Shown: one piece after another, positions 1-7,020 of the stretch
Position numbering within the stretch: position 1 is the stretch's first letter
How the letters are laid out: each line of letters begins with the position of its first letter
The notes under the pieces: generated by a model
What the model was told of the DNA's origin: nothing
Databases searched by the model: none
Seen by the model: only the letters and a program-made list of their open reading frames with translations
DNA from: DAIDKA01 sp049792815
Lineage (GTDB): Bacteria; Pseudomonadota; Gammaproteobacteria; Steroidobacterales; Steroidobacteraceae
Assembly: GCA_049792815.1 (NCBI GenBank)
Contig: JBARBG010000137.1
Span: 1 to 8,130 of the forward strand
Reading direction: 5' to 3'
DNA: 8,130 nt
Position numbers and translations under genes: made by a program

Positions 1-10
1 GGCGTCATAC

Positions 11-33
11 GTGTCACACTACCCATGTGACAC
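11..33. promoter_or_regulatory. Inverted repeat, probable GntR/YtrA operator
   Basis: GTGTCACA (11-18) and TGTGACAC (26-33) are perfect 8-base inverted arms around a 7-base spacer. The right arm contains the GTG start of the regulator gene. GntR-family operators are typically short palindromes with GT and AC at the outer ends, which this matches. ACACTAC also occurs as a direct repeat at 16-22 and 30-36. Binding here would block initiation or early elongation of the operon. The promoter itself is probably at or beyond the left edge and is not resolved. Confidence 0.6.
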
Positions 34-428
34 TACTGCGCTTTACCCTGCGTCCCGGCCAGCCGATCGTCGAACAGCTGCTGTTCGCCGCCCAAAAGGC
101 CTTCCTGAGCGGTGAATATCAGCCGGGCCAGCCCTTCCCGTCGGTGCGCGCGCTCGCGGCCGATCTGAAAATTCATCCCAACACCGCGCATAAGGTCGTT
201 CAGCACCTGATCCAGGAGCGCTGGCTGGAAGTGCATCCCGGCATCGGCACGGTGGTCGCGGTGCCGCCCAAGGCACGCACCGGCGACCGGCAGCGGCTGT
301 TGCAGGAAGAAGTCGAGCAGCTGGTGGTGGAAGCGCGCCGGGTGGGCGTGCGTTTGCAGGATGTGATCGAGGCAATCTCCACTGAGTGGTCAAAAATAGA
401 CCAGGCGCGCGAGGCCAACGAACCATGA
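27..428 (+). CDS. GntR-family transcriptional regulator, YtrA subfamily
   Basis: This 133-residue protein is a likely cytoplasmic DNA-binding repressor. Residues about 10-78 form the GntR winged helix-turn-helix: PGQPIVEQLL, then PFPSVRALAADLKIHPNTAHK as recognition region, then a wing ending in GIGTVV. Only about 50 mostly helical residues follow. That is too short for the FCD or UTRA ligand domains of other GntR proteins and fits the YtrA subfamily, which usually sits beside ABC transporter genes, as here. The GTG start at 27 is chosen because the family domain begins a few residues later; no Shine-Dalgarno sequence is visible in the 26 bases before it, so translation may be leaderless. The frame stays open to the left edge, so an earlier start cannot be excluded. 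The stop overlaps the ATPase start by ATGA. Autoregulation through the inverted repeat at the start codon is inferred. Confidence 0.9.
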   Translation: MTLLRFTLRPGQPIVEQLLFAAQKAFLSGEYQPGQPFPSVRALAADLKIHPNTAHKVVQHLIQERWLEVHPGIGTVVAVPPKARTGDRQRLLQEEVEQLVVEARRVGVRLQDVIEAISTEWSKIDQAREANEP

Positions 429-1324
429 CCATAGAAATCCAGAATCTTCACAAGGCATTCGGTCGCCACGAGGCACTGTGCGGCTTGAGTCTTAGCGTTC
501 CCGAGGGCAGCGCCTACGCGCTGATCGGCGCCAACGGCGCGGGCAAGACCACGACCATCAAGACCGTGATGAACATCATCCAGCCGACGCGCGGCACCGC
601 GCGGATCCTGGATACCGATTCGCGCCGGCTCGCGGTGCCGCAGCTGCGGCAGATCGGCTATGTGTCCGAGAACCAGGATATGCCCGCACGCATGACGGTA
701 GCGCAGTACCTGGACTATCTGCGGCCGTTCTATCCGACCTGGGACGGCGCTCTGGAGCGCTCCATCTTGAAGGAACTGCGGCTGCCGCTGGAACGCAGGG
801 TAGGCGACCTGTCGCATGGCATGCGGATGAAGATGGCGCTGTCCTGCGCGCTGCCGTTCCGGCCCAAAGTGCTGATCCTCGACGAACCCTTCAGTGGCCT
901 GGACCCTCTGGTGCGCGATGAATTCATGGAGCGACTGCTGCATCAGGCGGGGGAGATGACCATTCTGATCTCCTCGCACGAGCTGGCGGAAATCGAGGGC
1001 GTGACCACGCACGTCGGTTTCATCGACCAGGGCCGCCTCTTGTTCCAGGAATCAATGGCCGAGCTGTCGGAGCGCTTCAGACAGGTGCGCATTACCCTCG
1101 AATCACCCGGCGCTGTGCCGGCAAAGGCGCCGGATGGCTGGCTGCAGCCGACCCTCGCCGGCAACGTGCTGAGCTTCGTCGACTCACGGTTTTCAGAAAA
1201 AGCCCTGGCCGACAATATCGCGGCACTGTTCACGGGCGTGAAGAGCATCGATGTCGAGCCCATGGCCCTGCGTTCCATTTTCACCACGCTGGCGCGTGAA
1301 TCACGTAGAGGCAGCGCATCATGA
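425..1324 (+). CDS. ABC transporter ATP-binding protein
   Basis: This 299-residue protein is the nucleotide-binding subunit that would drive the permease encoded next. Visible motifs are the Walker A loop GANGAGKT (35-42), a Q-loop region around YVSENQ (79-84), the signature LSHGM (129-133, in place of LSGGQ), Walker B VLILDE (149-154), the D-loop SGLD (157-160) and the switch histidine in ISSHEL (H185). About 85 further residues form a C-terminal extension. The ATG at 425 is preferred over an upstream GTG at 386, because the ABC fold begins at TIEIQNLHKAF and GAGG lies 10 bases upstream (411-414). The gene overlaps both neighbours by ATGA, so the three products are probably translationally coupled. 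The substrate is unknown; export or antibiotic/cell-envelope response is only suggested by the YtrA-type context. Confidence 0.95.
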   Translation: MTIEIQNLHKAFGRHEALCGLSLSVPEGSAYALIGANGAGKTTTIKTVMNIIQPTRGTARILDTDSRRLAVPQLRQIGYVSENQDMPARMTVAQYLDYLRPFYPTWDGALERSILKELRLPLERRVGDLSHGMRMKMALSCALPFRPKVLILDEPFSGLDPLVRDEFMERLLHQAGEMTILISSHELAEIEGVTTHVGFIDQGRLLFQESMAELSERFRQVRITLESPGAVPAKAPDGWLQPTLAGNVLSFVDSRFSEKALADNIAALFTGVKSIDVEPMALRSIFTTLARESRRGSAS

Positions 1325-2904
1325 TCTGGCATATCTTCAAAAAGGACGCACGACTGTTGTGGCCGCTGGCGGCATTGGTTGCGGCGTTGCATGTGTGCGC
1401 GGCGGTTCCCCACTACCTGGTGGATCACGGCCGAGGCTCCTTCCAGATCGCGCTCATGGGTGAGCTGCTGTCGGCCCTGGCGATGCTCGCTTTGGCCGTG
1501 GCGGTGGTCGTCGCCATGCATCAGGACCCTATCCCGGGTACCCGCCAGGACTGGCTGATACGGCCCGTCCGGCGCCTCGACCTGGCGCTGGCCAAGCTGC
1601 TCTTTATTGTGCTGATGGTGCAGCTGCCAGTGTGGCTGGTGGATACCGGCATCGCGCTGGTCTATGGCTTTGCCCTGCCCGCGGCAGGTGTCGCGGCGGC
1701 CGAACGTAATGCGCAGGTATTCTGCGAGTTTGCGCTGCCCGCGATGATGATTGGCATCATCACGCGCACCTTTGTCGAGGCCTTTATCCTCGCGGCCATC
1801 GGACTCGTCGTCTATATGGGTGTCTTCATGGTCGGCCTGTCGCTGCTGCTGGGCGTCAAGGCGACCCTCGGGAATTCCGGCGTGGTGTGGATGTTCAGTG
1901 CGGCCTTCGACGTCTTCGCACTGGCCGGCGCTGCATTGATTCTCACGCTTCAGTACTCAGGACGGCGTACCACACTCGCGCGCTGGCTGGTCGGTGTGGG
2001 GGGCGCGCTGATCATTGGCTTTGCCTGGCTCCCGTGGCCGGTCGCCTTCAGTCTCCAGACAGCGCTGTCTGCCGAGCCGGGGGCCGCCCATGCGGTTGCC
2101 ATGGCTTTCGATCCCCAGGCGGGACGCTACCGGCTGCCACTGGGTGCCGCGCCGAACGTTACTTCGGCGCTGTATCTGCCGCTGAAATTCACCGAGCTGC
2201 CCGCCGACTCAAGCGTGCTGCTGGATCGGGCTGACGTGCGGATCAGCGGAGCGGATGGAACGACGCTCTACCAGGGAACATCCAATATCAGTGTGGATGG
2301 CCAAGGCTCGATGCTCGATGCGCAGTTTGAGGTACGAGCCGGTCGCGCCGGTGACCCGATCCCCGCCATTTTCCAGCGCATCTACCTGCCCGCTGATGTC
2401 TACACGCGGCTGGCCAATCGCCAGGTACGGCTGGCGGTCGACTATTCACTGACTATGTTCCGCCCGGCCGGGAGCTATACCCTGCCCGCCGTCGGTGCGC
2501 ACCAAACCCTTGCCGGTCTTGGACATTGCCACACCTCGATCGACGCGGAGCGCGATGACGTGGGGATCCAGTGCATGAGCACCGAACAGCAACCTTCGTG
2601 CTTTTCAGGTTTTCTGCAACATCCCGCGACGGGGTTGCGCAATCCGGAGTCGCATTTCTGCTTTCCCAAGTATGATCCCGCCGTGCTCGGCAACTTCTGG
2701 CCTGACGCCTTAAGCCGCACCCGCGGCGAGTTCCGCTTCTTCGATCGGTCCGGAATGATTCGCTTCCCGGTGGATGGCCCAAAACTGGCGGGCGCCACGC
2801 TGAATATCACGGCCTTCGTGCCCCGTGATCACTTCAGCCGCCATCTCGATACTCCGCTCGTCAGGCTCGCAGACCTGTCGGGTCTTGCCACAGAGCCGCG
2901 CTGA
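1321..2904 (+). CDS. ABC transporter permease with large C-terminal extracytoplasmic domain
   Basis: This 527-residue protein is the likely membrane subunit for the adjacent ATPase. Hydrophobic segments lie at about 13-32, 45-67, 88-112, 137-158, 160-182, 190-212 and 220-243. Basic residues in the N-terminus, after segment 2 (RPVRR) and between segments 6 and 7 (GRRTTLAR) put those parts in the cytoplasm. With seven segments the last about 280 residues fall outside, in the periplasm. That region has no further strong membrane segment and carries four clustered cysteines (403, 418, 427, 447), suited to disulfides. The start at 1321 is supported by AGAGG at 1307-1311 and the ATGA overlap. The transported substrate cannot be told from sequence. 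The topology is my reading by eye; one miscounted helix would move the C-terminal domain to the cytoplasm. Confidence 0.85.
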   Translation: MIWHIFKKDARLLWPLAALVAALHVCAAVPHYLVDHGRGSFQIALMGELLSALAMLALAVAVVVAMHQDPIPGTRQDWLIRPVRRLDLALAKLLFIVLMVQLPVWLVDTGIALVYGFALPAAGVAAAERNAQVFCEFALPAMMIGIITRTFVEAFILAAIGLVVYMGVFMVGLSLLLGVKATLGNSGVVWMFSAAFDVFALAGAALILTLQYSGRRTTLARWLVGVGGALIIGFAWLPWPVAFSLQTALSAEPGAAHAVAMAFDPQAGRYRLPLGAAPNVTSALYLPLKFTELPADSSVLLDRADVRISGADGTTLYQGTSNISVDGQGSMLDAQFEVRAGRAGDPIPAIFQRIYLPADVYTRLANRQVRLAVDYSLTMFRPAGSYTLPAVGAHQTLAGLGHCHTSIDAERDDVGIQCMSTEQQPSCFSGFLQHPATGLRNPESHFCFPKYDPAVLGNFWPDALSRTRGEFRFFDRSGMIRFPVDGPKLAGATLNITAFVPRDHFSRHLDTPLVRLADLSGLATEPR

Positions 2905-2938
2905 AGGGCTTGCGCGACGGCCGCTAAGCGTCCGACAC

Positions 2939-2966
2939 TGCCGCCCTGCGACGCAAGGGGGCGGCA
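2939..2966 (+). promoter_or_regulatory. GC-rich hairpin covering a ribosome binding site
   Basis: TGCCGCCC (2939-2946) pairs perfectly with GGGCGGCA (2959-2966). The inner TGC/GCA (2947-2949 with 2953-2955) can extend the helix, leaving AGG bulged. The stem takes in the last three Gs of the AAGGGGG Shine-Dalgarno sequence (2955-2961) and the A of the ATG at 2966. This predicts that translation of the NTF2-like gene is restrained in the free RNA. No T-run follows, so it is not a standard intrinsic terminator. The base pairing is seen; regulatory use is inferred. Confidence 0.5.
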
Positions 2967-3337
2967 TGAACAAGCAGCTGTACGGCGAATACATCGCGGC
3001 CTTCAATCGCGACGACTTCGAGGGCTTCAGCAAGTACTACGCCGAGGATGTGGTGCTGCAGCTGGGCAACCGCAAGACCATTCATGGCCGCCGGGGCATC
3101 GTCGACTTCTACCGCGAGGTCAAGTCCAGGATCCGCGAGACCCTGGTCCTCCGCAATATTGTCGCGGATGAGGCTGGCCTCGCCGTGGAGGTGGCCACCG
3201 AGTTCCACGCCCTCGAGGACTGGCCGGATTTCATCGCTGGCGCCATTCGCAAGGGCGAAAGCATTCATATCGTGAGCTGGGTGTTCTATACCCTCGTGGA
3301 CGGCAAGTTCCAGACCATACGCTCCACCCGCATCTGA
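2966..3337 (+). CDS. NTF2/SnoaL-like small protein
   Basis: This 123-residue protein has the layout of the NTF2-like (SnoaL/DUF4440) alpha-plus-beta cone fold. An N-terminal helix pair (YGEYIAAFNRDDFEGFSKYY) leads into AEDVVLQL, a HGRRGIVDFYREV helix, and a set of strands ending in VSWVFYTLVDGKFQTIRS. The fold includes small enzymes (isomerases, dehydratases, cyclases) and plain ligand-binding proteins, so no reaction can be assigned. The ATG at 2966 is chosen because the fold begins there and AAGGGGG precedes it; the frame is open further upstream, but that part overlaps the permease and does not resemble the family. It lies 13 bases before the GMC oxidoreductase gene and is probably cotranscribed with it, so it may act on the same or a related small molecule. 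Confidence 0.85.
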   Translation: MNKQLYGEYIAAFNRDDFEGFSKYYAEDVVLQLGNRKTIHGRRGIVDFYREVKSRIRETLVLRNIVADEAGLAVEVATEFHALEDWPDFIAGAIRKGESIHIVSWVFYTLVDGKFQTIRSTRI

Positions 3338-3350
3338 CTTAAGCTCCGGC

Positions 3351-4988
3351 ATGGCGAACTATTTGAAGAGCTACGACTACATCATCGTCGGCGGTGGCTC
3401 GGCGGGTTGCGTACTGGCGGCGCGCCTGAGCGCGCAGACCGATCGCAGCGTGCTGCTGTTGGAGGCCGGCGGTCCCGATGACCACTTCCTGCTGCGCATG
3501 CCGTTGGGCTTCCTGCGCGCGCTGTTTCGCCCGGAGTTCTCCTGGGGATATTTCAGCGACCCGGAGCCGCACCTGGGCGGCCGGCGGTTGTGGCTGCCAC
3601 GCGGCAAGGTGCTGGGCGGCTCAGGCTCCATCAACGGCATGTTCTACATGCGTGGGCACTCCAGTGATTTCAATGCCTGGGGCACTCTGGGTTGCACGGG
3701 CTGGAGCTACCCTGAGGTCCTGCCGTACTTCAGGCGCATGGAGACCAGCTGGCGCGGTGCCGGTCCCTACCATGGCGACGCTGGCCCGCTGCCCGTGACG
3801 CCGATCAATACCGCGAAGCTCTTGCATGAGCCGCTGATGCAGACCGCCGCCGCGGCGGGATTCAACGTGACGGAGGATCTGCACGCGCAGGTCGAGGAAG
3901 GCTTCGCCCGTGGTGAAGTGAATATCGACGGCCACGGCAGGCGCGCCAGCACCTCACGGGCCTACCTGCATCCGGTCATGGGCCGGGAGAATCTCAGCAT
4001 CCAGATGAATGCGCTGACCACGAGGGTGCTCATCAGCCAGGGCCGTGCGACGGGGGTGGAGTATGCCCAGAACGGGCATAGGCACCGGATCTGTGCCGAT
4101 CGCGAAGTGATTCTCTGTGGCGGCACCTACAACTCACCGCAGCTGCTGATGCTCTCGGGTGTCGGGCCCGCTGCGCAGCTCGAGCGCCATGGCGTCACAC
4201 CGGTGGTCGATCTTCACGGCGTGGGCGCAAACTTGTGCGAACATCCCCACGTGCCCGTGGAATTTGCGGCACGCCGCCCAGTTACCTTTCTGAACGAGCT
4301 GCGCTTCGACCGCATCGCCGCCTCGGTCCTCCAATGGATGATGTCCGGCACCGGACCGTTGGCGACGCAGATCAACAGCTGCAATATAGTCATCCGCACA
4401 CGCCCTGACCTGACACAACCCGACGTACAGCTCATGTGCAATCCCGTGCGCATGGACGCCAAGATCTGGTTCCCCGGCCTGTCTACCCGCCAGGAACACC
4501 GCATGACGGCAGGCGTCGTCGTCCTGCATGAAAAAAGCCGCGGCCGTGTGTCGCTGGCTTCCGCCAGTGCCACCGACGCGCCACGGATTCAATTGAACCT
4601 GTTTGCGCATCCGGAGGATCTGGAGACGGCGAAGCGAGGCATCGAGGCGGCCCGTCACATCTACCGCACCCGTCCGCAGGCCGACCTGGTGGCGCGGGAA
4701 ACCGCGCCCGGATCCTCAGTGAAGACCGACGCGGACCTCGACGCTTACATTCGTGCCACGGCGAGCGTGACCCAGCACCCGGTGGGGACCTGTGCCATGG
4801 GCGTCGGCGCCGAATCGGTCGTGAGTCCCGAACTTAAGGTGCATGGCGTGTCGGGCCTGCGCGTCGTGGACGCCTCGGTGATGCCGACCATCGTGGGCGC
4901 CAATACCAATGCCGCCGTGATCATGATCGCGGAAAAAGCCTCCGACATGATACTGGACAGGGCGCCGCTGCCCGCGGGGTTAAGCTGA
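3351..4988 (+). CDS. GMC-family FAD-dependent oxidoreductase (alcohol/choline dehydrogenase-like)
   Basis: This 545-residue flavoenzyme probably oxidises an alcohol to an aldehyde or ketone. It begins almost directly with the FAD-binding Rossmann motif GGGSAG (14-19), with the ribose-binding E38 in LLLEAGG. GMC signature 1 is at about 84-102 (RGKVLGGSGSINGMFYMRG) and signature 2 at 258-272 (GTYNSPQLLMLSGVG). The catalytic histidine is H476 in TQHPVGTCAMG, and N520 in ANTNAAVIMIAEK is the likely partner; the 44-residue spacing equals that of the His466-Asn510 pair of choline oxidase. Length is normal for the family and all key residues are present. No signal peptide is seen, so it is cytoplasmic or loosely membrane-associated. 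The 13-base gap upstream has no strong ribosome binding site, which suggests coupling to the NTF2-like gene. The substrate is not deducible: AlkJ-like alcohol dehydrogenase and choline dehydrogenase are both common database names for such proteins. Confidence 0.93.
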   Translation: MANYLKSYDYIIVGGGSAGCVLAARLSAQTDRSVLLLEAGGPDDHFLLRMPLGFLRALFRPEFSWGYFSDPEPHLGGRRLWLPRGKVLGGSGSINGMFYMRGHSSDFNAWGTLGCTGWSYPEVLPYFRRMETSWRGAGPYHGDAGPLPVTPINTAKLLHEPLMQTAAAAGFNVTEDLHAQVEEGFARGEVNIDGHGRRASTSRAYLHPVMGRENLSIQMNALTTRVLISQGRATGVEYAQNGHRHRICADREVILCGGTYNSPQLLMLSGVGPAAQLERHGVTPVVDLHGVGANLCEHPHVPVEFAARRPVTFLNELRFDRIAASVLQWMMSGTGPLATQINSCNIVIRTRPDLTQPDVQLMCNPVRMDAKIWFPGLSTRQEHRMTAGVVVLHEKSRGRVSLASASATDAPRIQLNLFAHPEDLETAKRGIEAARHIYRTRPQADLVARETAPGSSVKTDADLDAYIRATASVTQHPVGTCAMGVGAESVVSPELKVHGVSGLRVVDASVMPTIVGANTNAAVIMIAEKASDMILDRAPLPAGLS

Positions 4989-5495
4989 ATGCGCCTGTAC
5001 CTGGTACGACACGCCATCGCCGAAGAATCCGACAGCAGGCGCTGGCCCGATGATCGCCAGCGACCGCTTACGAAGACGGGCGCGCGTCGTTTCAAACGGG
5101 TGGCGGGGACACTGGTGCGGCTCATGCAAGCCGACGGCGCCGTGGAACGCCTGCTGTCCAGCCCGCTGGTGCGCGCCCTGGAAACGGCTGCAATCCTGCG
5201 TCGGGCCGGGCTGCCTGAATCCATCGAAGAGTCCGTGCTGGCGCCTGGCCGCACCGCGGCGCGCGTACTTGCGGTGCTGCGCGCCCATGAGGTCCAGTCA
5301 ATCGTGGTGGTCGGTCACGAACCGGACCTGGGCCGGCTGTTGGCGGTATGCATTGCGGGCCCTGATGCGAAGCTCGCACTGCGTTTCCGCAAGGGGGCCG
5401 CGGCCTGCCTGTATTTTGCCGGCACGCCCCGCGTGGGTGAGGCGAGCCTGGAGTGGCTGCTGCCGCCCAAGGCGCTGCGCGCGCTTGAGGCCTAG
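4989..5495 (+). CDS. sixA: SixA-like phosphohistidine phosphatase (histidine phosphatase superfamily)
   Basis: This 168-residue protein belongs to the small SixA branch of the histidine phosphatase superfamily. The catalytic RH pair is R7-H8 in LYLVRHAIAEE. RPLTKTG follows, then the second phosphate-binding arginine R62 in SSPLVRALETA, and the late catalytic histidine H110 in VVVGHEPDLGR. E. coli SixA removes phosphate from histidine phosphotransfer proteins (ArcB domain, and NPr of the nitrogen PTS); the target here is unknown. The ATG directly follows the TGA of the GMC gene (TGAATG), with GGGG at 4976-4979 as a possible ribosome binding site, so coupled translation is likely. Its TAG stop shares bases with the stop of rimO on the other strand. 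Its family is clear; whether it is a true sixA orthologue is less sure. Confidence 0.88.
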   Translation: MRLYLVRHAIAEESDSRRWPDDRQRPLTKTGARRFKRVAGTLVRLMQADGAVERLLSSPLVRALETAAILRRAGLPESIEESVLAPGRTAARVLAVLRAHEVQSIVVVGHEPDLGRLLAVCIAGPDAKLALRFRKGAAACLYFAGTPRVGEASLEWLLPPKALRALEA

Positions 5496-6817
5496 CGCCG
5501 CGCGGCAGGCAGCCGCGCAGTGAGGTCGTAGGCGTCCGCTTGGGTCACCTGAACCTGCGCGAATTCACCGACCTTCAGTTTGCCGCCGTTGGCGATGCGC
5601 ACCACGCCATCGATTTCCGGAGCGTCCGCGGCACTGCGCGCGACGGCGGTCCTGCCTTCGACACCATCAACCAGCACCTGGATGGTGGCACCGACGCGCC
5701 GCTGCAGGCGCTGCGCGCTGATGGCGGCGGCGAGTTCCATGAAGCGTTCGTAGCGTTCCTGCTGCAGCGGCGCTGGAACAGGGTCGCCCAGGGCATTGGC
5801 CGCAGCGCCATCCACCGGTGAATACTTGAAGCAGCCGACGCGATCCAGCTGCGCTTGGGTGAGCCAGTCGAGCAGCTCCTCGAACTCGGCCGCGGTTTCC
5901 CCGGGGAACCCCACGATGAAGGTACTGCGCAGCGTCAGGTCCGGGCACTCGCGCCGCCAGGCGTGGATTCGATCCAGCGTATTCACGGCATGCGCGGGCC
6001 GCTTCATGCGCTTCAGCACGCTGGGGCTGCCGTGCTGGAAGGGAATATCGAGGTAGGGCAGCACCTTGCCTTCGTTCATCAGCGCGATGACGTCATCGAC
6101 GTGCGGATAGGGATAGACATAGTGCAGGCGCACCCACACACCGAGCGAACCTAAGGCCCGTGCCAGGTCGATGAAGCGTGTCTCGTAGTTCTTGTCGTGC
6201 CAGGTCGCGGCGCGGTAGCGGATGTCGGCGCCGTAGGCACTGGTGTCCTGGGATATCACCAGCAGCTCGCGCACATCGGCGTTCACCAGTCGTTCGGCTT
6301 CGCGCAGCACCTCATCGATGGGCCGGCTCACGAGTACGCCGCGCAGGTTCGGAATGATGCAGAAGCTGCATTTGTTGTTGCAGCCTTCGGAAATCTTCAG
6401 ATAGGCATAGTGACGCGGCGTCAGACGCACGCCCTGCGCCGGAACCAGGTCGACAAACGGGTCGTGACGGGGTGGCAGGTGCTCATGCACCGCGGCCATC
6501 ACATCCTCATAGGCATGCGGGCCGGTGACCTTGAGCACGCTGGGGTGGCGTTCCAGAATGCGCTCGGGGCGCGCACCGAGGCAGCCGGTCACGATGACGC
6601 GGCCGTTCTGCTCCAGCGCCTCGCCTATGGCCTCGAGGGATTCGTCCACGGCGGCATCGATGAAGCCGCAGGTATTGACGACCACCACGTCGGCCTTGTC
6701 ATAGGTCGGGGCCACTTCGTAGCCCTCGGAGCGCAGCGCGGTGAGGATACGTTCGGAATCAACCAGGGCTTTGGGGCAGCCGAGGCTGACGAAGCCGACC
6801 TTCGGAATACGGGGCAT
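5492..6817 (-). CDS. rimO: Ribosomal protein S12 methylthiotransferase RimO
   Basis: RimO adds a methylthio group to the beta carbon of a conserved aspartate of ribosomal protein S12 (Asp89 in E. coli), using two [4Fe-4S] clusters and S-adenosylmethionine. The 441-residue length equals that of E. coli RimO. The N-terminal methylthiotransferase domain shows C14 (SLGCPKALVDSE), C50 (NTCGF) and C79 (TGCLGAR), which bind the auxiliary cluster. The radical SAM motif is C146-x3-C150-x2-C153 in SEGCNNKCSFCIIPNLRG. A TRAM domain covers about 375-436. The SLGCPKALVDSE motif separates RimO from the tRNA enzyme MiaB. The ATG at 6817 gives the expected N-terminus, although no good Shine-Dalgarno sequence is visible. 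A possible -10 element lies 30 bases upstream. The gene converges on the SixA-like gene with a 4-base overlap, leaving no room for a terminator between them. Confidence 0.97.
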   Translation of the reverse strand: MPRIPKVGFVSLGCPKALVDSERILTALRSEGYEVAPTYDKADVVVVNTCGFIDAAVDESLEAIGEALEQNGRVIVTGCLGARPERILERHPSVLKVTGPHAYEDVMAAVHEHLPPRHDPFVDLVPAQGVRLTPRHYAYLKISEGCNNKCSFCIIPNLRGVLVSRPIDEVLREAERLVNADVRELLVISQDTSAYGADIRYRAATWHDKNYETRFIDLARALGSLGVWVRLHYVYPYPHVDDVIALMNEGKVLPYLDIPFQHGSPSVLKRMKRPAHAVNTLDRIHAWRRECPDLTLRSTFIVGFPGETAAEFEELLDWLTQAQLDRVGCFKYSPVDGAAANALGDPVPAPLQQERYERFMELAAAISAQRLQRRVGATIQVLVDGVEGRTAVARSAADAPEIDGVVRIANGGKLKVGEFAQVQVTQADAYDLTARLPAARR

Positions 6818-6846
6818 GGGCGCAACGGTCCGTGGAGGGGGTGCGG

Positions 6847-6852
6847 ATTCTA
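6847..6852 (-). promoter_or_regulatory. Possible -10 element for rimO
   Basis: Read on the minus strand this is TAGAAT, five of six matches to TATAAT. It would place transcription start near 6840, about 20 bases before the rimO ATG. No convincing -35 hexamer was found 16-18 bases upstream. Its first three bases are also the stop codon of the upstream small open reading frame, so a match by chance is possible. Confidence 0.3.
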
Positions 6853-7020
6853 AGGTATTCCGCTGTCGAAACTACTGTCTTGTGCATGCGGCGCGCCGGA
6901 ACTGCGCACATTATGCAGAACCGCGAACAGCGCCAGGATGACCAGGGGCATGACCAGCCAGGGCCAGATGGCGTTGCGCCTGAGGGTGGTCCGGCCCACG
7001 GTGGTTCGATCGGGTGTCAT
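6850..7020 (-). CDS. Possible small single-pass membrane protein (56 aa)
   Basis: I do not recognise this protein. Starting at the ATG at 7020, it has a basic N-terminus (GRTTLRRN), one hydrophobic stretch at about 17-35 (IWPWLVMPLVILALFAVL) and a polar tail of about 20 residues. The positive-inside rule would put the N-terminus in the cytoplasm. It lies upstream of rimO on the same strand, 32 bases away, and could be cotranscribed. Evidence for it is the hydrophobic segment flanked by basic residues, in an otherwise empty region. Evidence against it is the lack of a Shine-Dalgarno sequence. A longer reading from 7194 would overlap the divergent methyltransferase start and is unlikely. Confidence 0.45.
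   Translation of the reverse strand: MTPDRTTVGRTTLRRNAIWPWLVMPLVILALFAVLHNVRSSGAPHAQDSSFDSGIP

Noticed and set aside
25..30. ATG directly followed by TGA, overlapping the GTG start of the regulator
   Set aside because: A start-stop minimal ORF could tune initiation, but these bases are explained by the palindrome, and a six-base match is easily due to chance.
200..1012. 270-codon open frame on the minus strand across the regulator and ATPase genes
   Set aside because: It is antisense to two clear family members, and its protein has no recognisable motif. Long antisense frames are common at this GC content.
2909..2957. CTTGCG/CGCAAG inverted pair and the GACG/CGTC mini-stem in the gap after the permease, considered as a terminator
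   Set aside because: The loop is long or the stem short, no T-run follows, and the pairs compete with the much stronger hairpin at 2939-2966.
6197..6853. 218-codon open frame on the plus strand opposite rimO
   Set aside because: rimO is certain on the other strand, with all cluster cysteines. The plus frame is a shadow of it.
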